The notes beneath the pieces are model-generated. The model was not told where the DNA came from. It worked only from the letters and a program-made list of their open reading frames with translations, and did no database searches. A stretch of DNA of 64,000 nucleotides from Flavobacteriales bacterium (GTDB lineage Bacteria > Bacteroidota > Bacteroidia > Flavobacteriales > UBA7312), in contig JADHMO010000007.1 in assembly GCA_016779995.1 (NCBI GenBank), forward strand, positions 1 through 64,000, in the 5' to 3' direction. The first letter of the stretch is position 1. Every line of letters begins with the position of its first letter. The position numbers and the translations under genes are program-made. Below are positions 35,683 through 44,155 of this stretch, piece by piece.

Positions 35683-35790
35683 AATAATTTGTGTATGTGC
35701 GAATGTAAAAGATTTAAAAAAGGTGTGGACTAGTTTGGAATTGAAACTATTAACAAAAAATAAAGATTTTTTAACAGAACAGCTCAAAAA

Positions 35791-35816
35791 AAAGGTGTTG
35801 CAAAAGCAACACCTTT
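35791..35816 (-). terminator. Intrinsic terminator downstream of rpmH
   Basis: A perfect 11-bp stem (35791-35801 with 35806-35816, loop of four) followed in the minus direction by a run of T. It ends the rpmH transcript before the carB promoter region. Confidence 0.88.
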
Positions 35817-35835
35817 ATAATATTGAGACCGACGA

Positions 35836-35994
35836 TTAACGCTTATGTCTTGGTTCGTCGGAAACAGTTAATCTTTTTCTTCCCTTAGCCCTTCTACTAG
35901 CCAATACTCTACGGCCGTTAGCAGATTCCATTCTATCTCTAAAACCATGCTTATTTCTTCTTTTTCTATTTGAAGGTTGAAATGTTCTTTTCAT
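35836..35994 (-). CDS. rpmH: 50S ribosomal protein L34
   Basis: 52 residues, highly basic, beginning [19 protein letters not shown] and continuing with the canonical [16 protein letters not shown] core of L34. The C-terminus VSDEPRHKR is slightly longer than in E. coli (46 residues), as is usual in Bacteroidota. It has a consensus promoter about 30 bp upstream and a strong terminator downstream, so it is a monocistronic gene. It is not next to rnpA or dnaA. Confidence 0.97.
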   Translation of the reverse strand: MKRTFQPSNRKRRNKHGFRDRMESANGRRVLASRRAKGRKRLTVSDEPRHKR

Positions 35995-36023
35995 TTTATA
36001 TATAATTTATCCGAAATGGTTTG

Positions 36024-36053
36024 CAAATTTACACTTCTTTTTCTTATTACAAA
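36024..36053 (-). promoter_or_regulatory. Consensus promoter of rpmH
   Basis: On the minus strand TTTG (36050-36053), 18 nt, then TAAATTTG (36024-36031), a full match to both elements. The ATG lies 29 nt further on. The element pair and spacing equal those before tRNA-Glu. Confidence 0.8.
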
Positions 36054-36068
36054 GAAATTTAAAAAAGA

Positions 36069-37400
36069 TTATTGAATACTAATTTTATGAGTACTTGTTC
36101 CTTTATTATCATTAATTTTTAAAATGTAAATACCATCACTAAACATATCCGTTTGAATTTGCAAATCTAAAACATCACTAGCTGTATAAACTTTGCCACC
36201 TTGAATGTCAAACAATTCTACTTCTGAAACAGAGGTAAGCTCTACATTAATAATCCCATCACTAGGATTAGGATAAACCTTATTCTTTTTGACTAGCATT
36301 TCGTCATTTGATAATGGATTTTCATAATTAACTTCAAAAACATACAAACCCGTTTGCATATCTGAAAGTAAGATATTCCCAGAAGGAAGAAATGGATAAA
36401 CGCCCCACGCCCCCATATAGCTATCGTGATGATTAGGCTCAAATGTATCGTAATAACCCATGAGTATAGGTGTTGACGGATTGGAAATGTCATGTACATA
36501 CAAACCATCATGATAATAGGCTGTATATAAATAGTTTCCGTTTATAATTTGATTATGTGGAATGGAATTGACATCTACACCAGAACCAAAAAGAGCAATT
36601 ACTTCAATGTTAGAAAAATCTGAAATGTCTAGCATTTTCATCCTCATACCCCAAGTTTCATCAGCCATAGCATAATAGTTACCATCTGGTGTTATCCAAC
36701 CAGAATGGTTATATCCTTGGTCAGCATAACTTGCTAAAGTACCTATGACTTCATGCGATTGATTTTCTAAAGAAGTTTGGCTAAAATCTACAATAGCAAA
36801 ACCTTGAGTACCTGTATTGATGTAAGCAGTATCGTTTTCAACATACACATCATGACAACTTAATAATGAGGTATTATAAATAAATTTTGGGTCAAGAGGA
36901 TTTTCCAAAGAATAGATATCCCCATTAGTAGTATATAATCGTGCTTTAGCAGTATCTATAAAAATATTGTGCGAACGCTCAAATAAATCAGACGAATCAT
37001 AAACCACACTTACCGAATCCGGCAAAGTTGACATATCAATGATTTGCAAAGAGCTAGCTCCTTCATCAGAAACAGCGTACAAATAACCTTGATAATCGTG
37101 ATAATCTCTGTGGATAATCTCTGGTCCCACTACACGCCCCATTACAAAGGCCGCCTCATAAGAAGATTGTGGGTTGGTAACATCAAAAAAATGTGTTCCA
37201 TAAGTTGAGCCAATAATGGCATATTCTCTATCATCAACCACCACACCCCATATTTCATTATAGACATTATCGAATGCTGCTGACCCCACCAATGTATCTT
37301 CATTCCAGTTGAACAAAAGATTAACGTTTTCAGCAACTTGAGCTTTTAAAATATTGGCTAGAAGTAAACAAAGAAAAAATATGAAATTGAAAGTTTTCAT
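36069..37400 (-). CDS. Choice-of-anchor-B (LVIVD-type) secreted protein with T9SS sorting domain
   Basis: 443 residues with a signal peptide (1-20, ending LKAQ). The body is a beta-propeller of LVIVD-like units with the anchor-B family phrases NEIWGVVVDDREYAIIGST, THFFDVTNP, HRDYHDYQGYLYAVSDEG and SSLQIIDMS. Residues about 375-443 are a type A T9SS C-terminal domain (KVYPNPSDGIINVEL through GIYILKI to HKISIQ), so the protein is exported to the cell surface. The ligand or role is unknown. It is downstream of PNP and lpxK on the same strand with a 1-bp gap. Confidence 0.85.
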   Translation of the reverse strand: MKTFNFIFFLCLLLANILKAQVAENVNLLFNWNEDTLVGSAAFDNVYNEIWGVVVDDREYAIIGSTYGTHFFDVTNPQSSYEAAFVMGRVVGPEIIHRDYHDYQGYLYAVSDEGASSLQIIDMSTLPDSVSVVYDSSDLFERSHNIFIDTAKARLYTTNGDIYSLENPLDPKFIYNTSLLSCHDVYVENDTAYINTGTQGFAIVDFSQTSLENQSHEVIGTLASYADQGYNHSGWITPDGNYYAMADETWGMRMKMLDISDFSNIEVIALFGSGVDVNSIPHNQIINGNYLYTAYYHDGLYVHDISNPSTPILMGYYDTFEPNHHDSYMGAWGVYPFLPSGNILLSDMQTGLYVFEVNYENPLSNDEMLVKKNKVYPNPSDGIINVELTSVSEVELFDIQGGKVYTASDVLDLQIQTDMFSDGIYILKINDNKGTSTHKISIQ

Positions 37401-37401
37401 T

Positions 37402-38214
37402 TTACACTAATGTTTTGATTAGTTCTTCTACTATTATGGTAAGTTTAGGCTCAGCCACTTCAGCTACTTTTTGTATTTCTTGGTGGCTAACCTTTTGAAT
37501 TTTTCCAGGCACTCCTAAATCCGTTATCACAGAGATGGCAAAACAAGGAATACCCATATGACGAGCTACAATAACCTCTGGAGCTGTTGACATTCCTACT
37601 GTATCAGCTCCAATTATTCTAAGATATTTATATTCAGCAGGAGTTTCCAAACAAGGTCCAGTAACTGCCGCATAAACTCCTTCAAATACACGATATCCCT
37701 TATCAAGACCTATTTTCAATGCCTTTTCTATCATTGTTCTTTCATAAGCATCACTCATATCAGGAAATCGAGGACCTAAAGTGTCTAAATTAGCACCAAC
37801 CAAAGGGCTAGGAATTAAATTGATATGGTCATTCAAAACCATCAAATCTCCCACTTCATAATCAGGATTTACTCCACCACTAGCGTTTGAGATAAATAAA
37901 TGTTCTATTCCTAAGAATTTCATTACTCTAACAGGTAAAGTAACATCTTGCATATCATATCCTTCATAATAATGAAAGCGTCCCTGCATAGCTACAACAG
38001 GTACATCTGACAAAAGACCAAAAATGAGTTTACCACTATGACCCTCAACGGTAGAAACAGGAAAATTTGGAATGTCTTGGTAAGAAAGGCTAAGTTTTAT
38101 ATCAATTTTTTGAATCAATCCTCCTAATCCAGTGCCAAGAATAATACCCGCCTTAGGCGTGAATGGCATTTTCGGCTCTAGAAACATTGCTATCGACTCT
38201 ATTTTGCTCAACAT
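37402..38214 (-). CDS. Purine nucleoside phosphorylase (trimeric type)
   Basis: 270 residues. The phosphate-binding GIILGTGLGGL motif (23-33), the loop VEGHSGKL, the catalytic QGRFHYYEGY, the ISNASGGVNPDYEVGDLMV segment and the base-site VTGPCLETPAEYKYLRIIGADTVGMST identify the PNP class I (PunA/DeoD2-type) family. It splits purine nucleosides with phosphate. The start at 38214 is supported by the normal helical N-terminus (MLSKIESIAMFLE); it overlaps the end of lpxK by 62 bp. It is a separate family from the phosphorylase at 11.3 kb. Confidence 0.92.
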   Translation of the reverse strand: MLSKIESIAMFLEPKMPFTPKAGIILGTGLGGLIQKIDIKLSLSYQDIPNFPVSTVEGHSGKLIFGLLSDVPVVAMQGRFHYYEGYDMQDVTLPVRVMKFLGIEHLFISNASGGVNPDYEVGDLMVLNDHINLIPSPLVGANLDTLGPRFPDMSDAYERTMIEKALKIGLDKGYRVFEGVYAAVTGPCLETPAEYKYLRIIGADTVGMSTAPEVIVARHMGIPCFAISVITDLGVPGKIQKVSHQEIQKVAEVAEPKLTIIVEELIKTLV

Positions 38215-39226
38215 AATTTAAAATTAATTCGTTAAAGTTGGTTTTACCTTGAAACTTAAACTCTATGGGTATATATCCAATATGAATACCTTTAAAGTTG
38301 TTTTCATAAAGTGCTAATCGGGTAGCATCTTTTTCAGTGGTTAAAATTAACTTTTCTTGCGAATCAATCTTGTTATAACATTCAATTATTTTTTTTATGT
38401 CCTTTTTCTTAAAATTATAGTGGTCTTTAAACTCAAAATGCTCTATTATCTTTGCTCTAGAATCAACATACTCTTTTAACAAATCTGCTGAGGCAATAGC
38501 TGTCATCAAAATCACCTCTTTACCTTCTATTGAAAGTGTTTTTTTAGTGTATAAACTAACAGGCTCTTGGTATTCTAGATAAGAATAACACAACTTTTGA
38601 TTAAAGAATGGTGATATTTGTTCTTTAAGTCTATATTCGTCTAGGGGCAATAAAGGGTATGGCGTTTTTGTAACTACAATAATATCTGCTCTCCTAAAAT
38701 TTTTCTTAGACTCTCTCAGTTTTCCGTATGGTAACAAATTATCGTTGATAAATAAATTATCATAAGTAGTCAATAATATGTTCAAACCCGGTTTTACCCA
38801 ACGGTGTTGATAAGCGTCATCTAACAAAATTAAATCACACTCGTTGTGGATTATTTCTTGAATACCCTTGTTTCTACTTTCCGATACAGCTACATTTAAT
38901 TCTGGAAACTTACGAGCAATTTGCAGAGATTCATCACCAACGTCTTTGACAAAAGATTTACTTGTAACCCACTGAAAACCTGTAGAATCTCTTCCGTATC
39001 CTCTGCTCAAAACAGCAACTTTTTCACGATTATCAATGAGTCTAAGTATGTACTCTACTAAGGGCGATTTACCACTTCCTCCAGCGCACAAATTACCTAC
39101 AGATATTATTGGAACAGAATATTCTTTCGAAGAAAAAATTCCGTAATCGAATAACATATTTCTAAAAAATACAACTAAACCATAAAAAAGGGCTATAGGA
39201 AGAAGAAATAATCTTAAAAATGGCAT
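38153..39226 (-). CDS. lpxK: Tetraacyldisaccharide 4'-kinase
   Basis: 357 residues. The N-terminus is a membrane-associated helix (FLLPIALFYGLVVFFRNMLFDYG), followed by the Walker A variant GNLCAGGSGKSP at 43-54 and the SRGYGR and LDDAYQHR motifs characteristic of LpxK. It phosphorylates the lipid A precursor at the 4' position on the inner membrane. The 3' end overlaps the PNP gene by 62 bp. The neighbouring nif3 gene is divergent. A -7 box lies 33 nt upstream. Confidence 0.93.
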   Translation of the reverse strand: MPFLRLFLLPIALFYGLVVFFRNMLFDYGIFSSKEYSVPIISVGNLCAGGSGKSPLVEYILRLIDNREKVAVLSRGYGRDSTGFQWVTSKSFVKDVGDESLQIARKFPELNVAVSESRNKGIQEIIHNECDLILLDDAYQHRWVKPGLNILLTTYDNLFINDNLLPYGKLRESKKNFRRADIIVVTKTPYPLLPLDEYRLKEQISPFFNQKLCYSYLEYQEPVSLYTKKTLSIEGKEVILMTAIASADLLKEYVDSRAKIIEHFEFKDHYNFKKKDIKKIIECYNKIDSQEKLILTTEKDATRLALYENNFKGIHIGYIPIEFKFQGKTNFNELILNYVEQNRVDSNVSRAENAIHA

Positions 39227-39259
39227 ACTCTTTTTAAAGGGAATAAATTTCGTTCACAA

Positions 39260-39267
39260 CAAATATA
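39260..39267 (-). promoter_or_regulatory. -7 box upstream of lpxK
   Basis: On the minus strand TATATTTG, a full TAnnTTTG match, 33 nt before the lpxK ATG. It is back to back with the nif3 box at 39284-39291. Confidence 0.5.
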
Positions 39268-39283
39268 AATAAATTATATGTAC

Positions 39284-39291
39284 TATTTTTG
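39284..39291 (+). promoter_or_regulatory. -7 box 5 nt before the nif3-like start codon
   Basis: TATTTTTG, a full TAnnTTTG match. The ATG at 39297 follows after 5 nt, implying a leaderless mRNA. Confidence 0.5.
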
Positions 39292-39296
39292 AATTT

Positions 39297-40391
39297 ATGA
39301 AAATAAATGAAATCACTGAATACCTAGAAAGTTTAGCACCACTCTACTTGCAAGAAGATTATGATAATTCTGGCTTTATTACTGGTGATAAATCATGGAA
39401 CGTAAACAATGTATTGGTATGTCTTGATTGTACCGAAGAAGTGGTTGACGAAGCAGTTGCTAAATCATGTAATTTGATAGTTGCACATCACCCTATTGTG
39501 TTTAGTGGATTAAAATCTATAGTTGGCAAAAATTATGTAGAACGAACCATAATAAAAGCCATTAAAAATGACATTGCTATTTACGCTATACATACCAATT
39601 TGGACAATATTAAAGACGGTGTTAATGCTGTTATAGCTAAAAAAATAGGATTGGAAAACACCAAAATCTTAAGACCTAAAAAAGATTTTATTAAAAAACT
39701 AAGCTTCTATTGTCCTGTTTCAGACGCTCAACGCTTAAAAGATTTACTGTGGGAAGCAGGTGCTGGAAATATTGGAAATTATAGCCATTGTAGTTTTAGC
39801 ACGATTGGACAAGGAACATTTATGGGTAACAATGATAGTAAACCTACCTTGGGACAAAAAAACGTACTACATACCGAAAAAGAAGAAAAAATAGAGATGA
39901 TACTCCCCTCATATCTTCAAAATAGAATTTTAGACACTCTATTTAGTGAGCACCCTTATGAAGAGGTAGCATATGAAATACACCTTTTAGATAATGTAAA
40001 TCAAAATATTGGCTCGGGTTTGTATGGAAAGTTAAAAACTCCAATGAAAACGAATGACTTTCTAAAGCATTTAAAAAAGCTTATGCAAACAGATTGCGTT
40101 AGATACACTGAATTACATAAAGAACACATAGAAACTGTTGCCGTATGCGGTGGGTCTGGTTCATTTTTACTAGATGATGCTAAAAGAGTAAAAGCCGATA
40201 TTTTCATAACAGCAGACTTTAAATATCACGAATTTTTTGATGCTGAAAACGATATTATTATTGCTGATATTGGGCATTATGAAAGCGAACAATTTACTAA
40301 AGAGCTTTTAAGTGAAATTCTTAACGAAAAATTTACTAAGTTTGCCACCCATTTATCAAGCATAAATACGAACCCTATCAACTACATGTAA
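39297..40391 (+). CDS. Nif3-like dinuclear metal centre protein
   Basis: 364 residues, the long form with a central inserted domain. Metal ligands are visible in VAHHPIVFSG (H64, H65), the HTNLDN segment, and the C-terminal IADIGHYESEQF. The middle (about 125-235) is the CutA-like insert. Family members form hexameric rings; a general hydrolase or metal-chaperone role has been proposed but not settled. It starts 5 nt after a -7 box and is 2 bp ahead of the zinc-ribbon gene; this pairing is common in Bacteroidota. Confidence 0.88.
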   Translation: MKINEITEYLESLAPLYLQEDYDNSGFITGDKSWNVNNVLVCLDCTEEVVDEAVAKSCNLIVAHHPIVFSGLKSIVGKNYVERTIIKAIKNDIAIYAIHTNLDNIKDGVNAVIAKKIGLENTKILRPKKDFIKKLSFYCPVSDAQRLKDLLWEAGAGNIGNYSHCSFSTIGQGTFMGNNDSKPTLGQKNVLHTEKEEKIEMILPSYLQNRILDTLFSEHPYEEVAYEIHLLDNVNQNIGSGLYGKLKTPMKTNDFLKHLKKLMQTDCVRYTELHKEHIETVAVCGGSGSFLLDDAKRVKADIFITADFKYHEFFDAENDIIIADIGHYESEQFTKELLSEILNEKFTKFATHLSSINTNPINYM

Positions 40392-40393
40392 TA

Positions 40394-41158
40394 ATGGCAA
40401 AAAAGAAAGCTGCAACAAAAGAATTTTCAATTGAAGATAAGCTACATGCTTTACACCAATTACAAACCATCGATTCTGAAATTGACAAGATAAGAACCGT
40501 AAGAGGAGAATTGCCTTTAGAAGTTCAAGATTTAGAAGATGATCTAAAAGGATTAGAGACACGTATTGGTAAAATCGACACTGACCTTGAAGACAAAGAA
40601 AAATTCGTTTCTTCTAGAAAGTTAGCAATTAAAGAAGCTGAAGAACTGGTTAAAAAATACAACAAACAACTAGATAGTATCAAAAACAATAGAGAATATG
40701 ACTCTTTAAGTAAAGAGATAGAATTCCAAAATCTTGAAATCGAATTAGCTAACAAAAAAATTAATGATACTCTCGCTAAAATCGAGTTTTTGAACGAAAC
40801 AAAAGGAGTAGCTTCTGAACAATATAAAGAGAGAAAAGAAATTTTCGAAGAGAAGAAAAAAGAGTTGGAAAATATAGTTTCTGAAACAGAAAAAGAAGAA
40901 AAATCTCTTCTTAAAAAGTCAGAACAAGCTGAAAAGGTTGTTGATGAAAGATTGTTATCTGCTTACAAAAGAATTCGTAAAAATTCTAGAAATGGTTTAG
41001 CAGTAGTATCTGTTCAAAGAGATGCTTGTGGAGGTTGCTTTAGTAAAATACCACCACAAAGACAATTGGATATCAAAGCTCACAAAAAAATTATCGTTTG
41101 TGAACACTGTGGAAGAATACTTATTGATTCTCAAATGTTCGAAACTGCTGAAGCTTAA
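40394..41158 (+). CDS. Coiled-coil protein with C4 zinc ribbon
   Basis: 254 residues. Residues 15-190 are one long coiled coil (LHQLQTIDSEIDKIRT through KKKELENIVSETEKEEKSLL). The C-terminus is a C4 zinc ribbon: CGGC near residues 211-214 and CEHC near 234-237. This is the zf-RING_7/PF02591 family, often encoded beside nif3. The precise role is unknown; nucleic-acid binding has been suggested for the family. A strong terminator follows. Confidence 0.88.
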   Translation: MAKKKAATKEFSIEDKLHALHQLQTIDSEIDKIRTVRGELPLEVQDLEDDLKGLETRIGKIDTDLEDKEKFVSSRKLAIKEAEELVKKYNKQLDSIKNNREYDSLSKEIEFQNLEIELANKKINDTLAKIEFLNETKGVASEQYKERKEIFEEKKKELENIVSETEKEEKSLLKKSEQAEKVVDERLLSAYKRIRKNSRNGLAVVSVQRDACGGCFSKIPPQRQLDIKAHKKIIVCEHCGRILIDSQMFETAEA

Positions 41159-41170
41159 TATTTTTTAATA

Positions 41171-41178
41171 TAAATTTG
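41171..41178 (+). promoter_or_regulatory. -7 box overlapping the terminator region, upstream of the TPR gene
   Basis: TAAATTTG, a full TAnnTTTG match, lies immediately before the terminator stem. A transcript starting about 5-7 nt later would begin inside the left arm and so lack the complete hairpin. Confidence 0.5.
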
Positions 41179-41179
41179 T

Positions 41180-41205
41180 AGGGATTCTAATATTTTAGAA
41201 TCCCT
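41180..41205 (+). terminator. Intrinsic terminator after the zinc-ribbon gene
   Basis: An 11-bp perfect stem (41180-41190 with 41195-41205, loop TATT) followed by T's to 41211. It ends just 6 nt before the next ATG. Confidence 0.9.
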
Positions 41206-41211
41206 TTTTTT

Positions 41212-42687
41212 ATGCGTTATTCTCTAATCATATTCACCCTATTATTAATCTCGAAAAGTACATTTGCCGACTTTTTGTGGAATAAAAACTGTAAAGAAGC
41301 ATACAATCTAAGCATTCAATTAAAGTTTGATAAAGCCCACTTACTATTAAAGAAAGAGAAAAAAGAAAATCCTAACAATACCCTTATTTACTTTATTGAA
41401 AACTATAGCGACTATCTCAAAATACAAATTGGCGAAGAACAATCAGATTTCGAAAAACTTAAAAAAAATAAAGATTCAAGGTTAGACCTTATAGAAAGCG
41501 ATAAATCTTTATCACCATGGAATTTATACAGTCAAGCAGAAATAAACTTACAATGGGCTGCTAGTAGATTAAAATTTGGTGAATACTTTACGGCTGCTTT
41601 TGAGATTAATAAAGCCTACAGGCTAATCCAAGAAAACAACAAATTATATCCTAACTTCATACCCAATAAAAAAAGTTTAGGACTTCTTTATACTTTGATA
41701 GGTAGTGTCCCTGAACAGTACAATTGGATTCTGTCTATTATAGGTATGGAAGGCAACATTAATTCAGGTTTAAGCTTAATGAATGAAGCTATTCAAGAGA
41801 TGAAGACTAACAAAGACTTTGAAATTATGCTCGAAGAAAGCTATTTTTTATATGCTTTTCTAAAGATGAATCTTGATAATAATAAAGCTGATTTACAAAA
41901 ACTACTATCTGAATTACAAACCAAGGAATATCTCCTACTCAATTTTGCCTCAAGTAGAATAGCCAGTAAGTTAGGACAAAATGATTTAGCCATACAAATT
42001 CTGGAAAATAGAAAAGTAGAAAAAGACCACTACCCTTTTCACTATTTGGATTATTTACTTGGCATAAACAAACAAAATAAGATGGATAATAATTGTTTAG
42101 TGCATTTTGAAAATTATCTTCTTAATTTTAAAGGAATAAATTATAAAAAATCAGCTCTAATGCGAATGAGTTGGCACCACCACATTAATGGTAACAATGA
42201 AAAATATGAGTATTATAAAAATAGAATTAACAGTCTAGATGGCAAACAAGTCGATGCCGATAAAGAAGCACAATCTTATTATAATACCTCTAAAGCACCA
42301 CACATCAATCTTCTTAAAGCACGTCTGTTTTTTGACGGAGGTTACTCTAAATTAGCTGTTGAAGAATTAGAAAAAATCAAGTCTCATAACTTCTTTAATC
42401 ACTCTAAAAACAATTTAGAATATTTCTACAGATACGGAAGATGCATGGAACAAATGAGCAAAGACGAAGTCGCTATTAAATATTATAAAAAAACTGTCTT
42501 AGCAGGTTCTGAAGAACCTTATTATTTTGCTGCTAAAGCAGCCTTACAAATTGCTCTTTTATATGAAAAGTCTAACAATATAAATGAGGCTAAACGCTAC
42601 TTCAATATTTGTATTGAAATGAAAGACCATCAATACGAGCAAGGAATAGAACAAAAAGCTAAAGCAGGACTAAATCGTTTGAACTAA
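41212..42687 (+). CDS. Secreted tetratricopeptide-repeat protein
   Basis: 491 residues: signal peptide (1-19, ending STFA), then helical repeats. TPR-like units are seen at about 27-60 (AYNLSIQLKFDKAHLLLKK) and in the last 130 residues (LFFDGGYSKLAVEELEKI, YRYGRCMEQMSKDEVAIKYYKKT, ALLYEKSNNINEAKRYFNICI). It is probably periplasmic, serving as a protein-interaction scaffold; no catalytic motif is visible. Its ATG comes 6 nt after the terminator hairpin of the preceding gene. It converges with the FadL-like gene with a 4-bp overlap. The family is not recognised. Confidence 0.75.
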   Translation: MRYSLIIFTLLLISKSTFADFLWNKNCKEAYNLSIQLKFDKAHLLLKKEKKENPNNTLIYFIENYSDYLKIQIGEEQSDFEKLKKNKDSRLDLIESDKSLSPWNLYSQAEINLQWAASRLKFGEYFTAAFEINKAYRLIQENNKLYPNFIPNKKSLGLLYTLIGSVPEQYNWILSIIGMEGNINSGLSLMNEAIQEMKTNKDFEIMLEESYFLYAFLKMNLDNNKADLQKLLSELQTKEYLLLNFASSRIASKLGQNDLAIQILENRKVEKDHYPFHYLDYLLGINKQNKMDNNCLVHFENYLLNFKGINYKKSALMRMSWHHHINGNNEKYEYYKNRINSLDGKQVDADKEAQSYYNTSKAPHINLLKARLFFDGGYSKLAVEELEKIKSHNFFNHSKNNLEYFYRYGRCMEQMSKDEVAIKYYKKTVLAGSEEPYYFAAKAALQIALLYEKSNNINEAKRYFNICIEMKDHQYEQGIEQKAKAGLNRLN

Positions 42688-44147
42688 AATTTCCAACCCA
42701 TTGTAAAAACAAGGTTATAAGCCGTTGTTGTTACTCTATGAGCTGGTTCAAAATAAGTGTTGTAAAGCGATGCTGAATTAGAATATTCAGAGAACACATA
42801 AGCTAAATCAAAATAACTGAATTGATTTCTCTTACCTAGCCCAAATGAATATGATTTTCGCTCATCTCTATACGTATTTAAAGTTGAGGCATCAGTATAA
42901 GGAGATTTAACTTGAGCATATCCAGCTCTTATAACAAAAGGTGATAAGTTTAGTTCAGCTCCAAAACGAGCGTTAACAACCGATATATAATTACTTTCAA
43001 TGATGTTTTGTTGATTGTTAAAATAATCAAAATTATCACCGTCTATACTCATAGTTGCATAATCTACATACTCTAAATCACCACTTAACAGAATATTATC
43101 CAATACTAAAGCAGCAGAACCTATAAATTTCATTGGAGTAGTAATGGTATAATCGTAAACACCATATGGCGAGGTATAGGTATATGAATAGGTGCTATCA
43201 TTGTTGTGCTGTGTTCTAAGCACCATTTCCCATTCATCGTGCATTTCGTTTAAGGTTGGCGAATGCCAAGCTACACCTAATCTTAGATTATCACTTGCTC
43301 TGTATATAGCACCTAATTTAAGATTGACACCGCTGCCAGTAGTAAATTGATTTTCATACATATCAAAATATTCTACCGTAGATGACGTATCGGCAAAATT
43401 TCTTTCATTATATCTTGATTTTTTGGTGTACTCAATAGAAGTCAAACCTAAAGTAGCTCCCAAGTATAATTTTTCCATATATGAGCCGGCATAACTTATG
43501 GCAAACTCGCCCATTGAACCAAAAGTATGAGTTTGTTTAAATTGATCTTGTCCTGTCTGAACTTCCCTAAAGTAATTACCATCATCAATCCAACCGTTTG
43601 AATCAACCTGTAAATCAATTAAGTCCGTATCAAAAGCAGCTAATTCAAAGAAAGGGTCTAAATCATCTAAACGGTATCCATCAGCAAAAGCATAAAACAC
43701 ATCTACTAATGATGAATTGGGGTTGTAAGCCGATTGTATGGTATTGGCTTTAAATATCTTAGTGGTATTATAGGCGAAACCTAAATTTGTTCTTCTCCAA
43801 TCCGAAGTTGCACTCGATTTCAAAGGCGTTACTAAACCTACAGATGGAATGTTGAAGTTACCCGAACTATTTGTAATTTTATTATTCAAATAGTAAGATG
43901 CCATATCTATACCACCTAGATTCAAAGAAAAAGCAAATTCATAGGATTGATAAACTCCAAGACCAGCAGGGTTAGTACTAAGTGTTGACAAATCTGCACC
44001 TAAAGCACCAAAAGCATTGGACATTGCGGCTGTACGGGCTGTTCCGACTACTGCATTTTCAGAAAACAACAAAGCATCTTCATGCGTTTGAGCTGTAGTT
44101 GTTACAACAATAAATAGTGCTAAAAAACTTAAAATTTCTTTTCTCAT
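42684..44147 (-). CDS. Outer-membrane transporter of the OmpP1/FadL family
   Basis: 487 residues with a signal peptide (1-19, ending TTAQ). The N-terminus of the mature protein reads ALLFSENAVVGTARTAAMSNAFGALGADLSTLSTNPAGLG, the OmpP1/FadL hallmark (a buried N-terminal hatch followed by an NPAGL turn). Alternating beta-strands run to the last residues FTMGWKF with a C-terminal Phe. It probably transports hydrophobic molecules. The preceding gene on this strand is the Tyr-rich lipoprotein, 8 bp away, so the two are likely cotranscribed. Confidence 0.87.
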   Translation of the reverse strand: MRKEILSFLALFIVVTTTAQTHEDALLFSENAVVGTARTAAMSNAFGALGADLSTLSTNPAGLGVYQSYEFAFSLNLGGIDMASYYLNNKITNSSGNFNIPSVGLVTPLKSSATSDWRRTNLGFAYNTTKIFKANTIQSAYNPNSSLVDVFYAFADGYRLDDLDPFFELAAFDTDLIDLQVDSNGWIDDGNYFREVQTGQDQFKQTHTFGSMGEFAISYAGSYMEKLYLGATLGLTSIEYTKKSRYNERNFADTSSTVEYFDMYENQFTTGSGVNLKLGAIYRASDNLRLGVAWHSPTLNEMHDEWEMVLRTQHNNDSTYSYTYTSPYGVYDYTITTPMKFIGSAALVLDNILLSGDLEYVDYATMSIDGDNFDYFNNQQNIIESNYISVVNARFGAELNLSPFVIRAGYAQVKSPYTDASTLNTYRDERKSYSFGLGKRNQFSYFDLAYVFSEYSNSASLYNTYFEPAHRVTTTAYNLVFTMGWKF

Positions 44148-44155
44148 AATATATG

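Noticed and set aside
35683-35787. N-terminal extension of CarB
   Set aside because: It covers the promoter region after the rpmH terminator and has no similarity to CarB; the conserved N-terminus starts at 35682.
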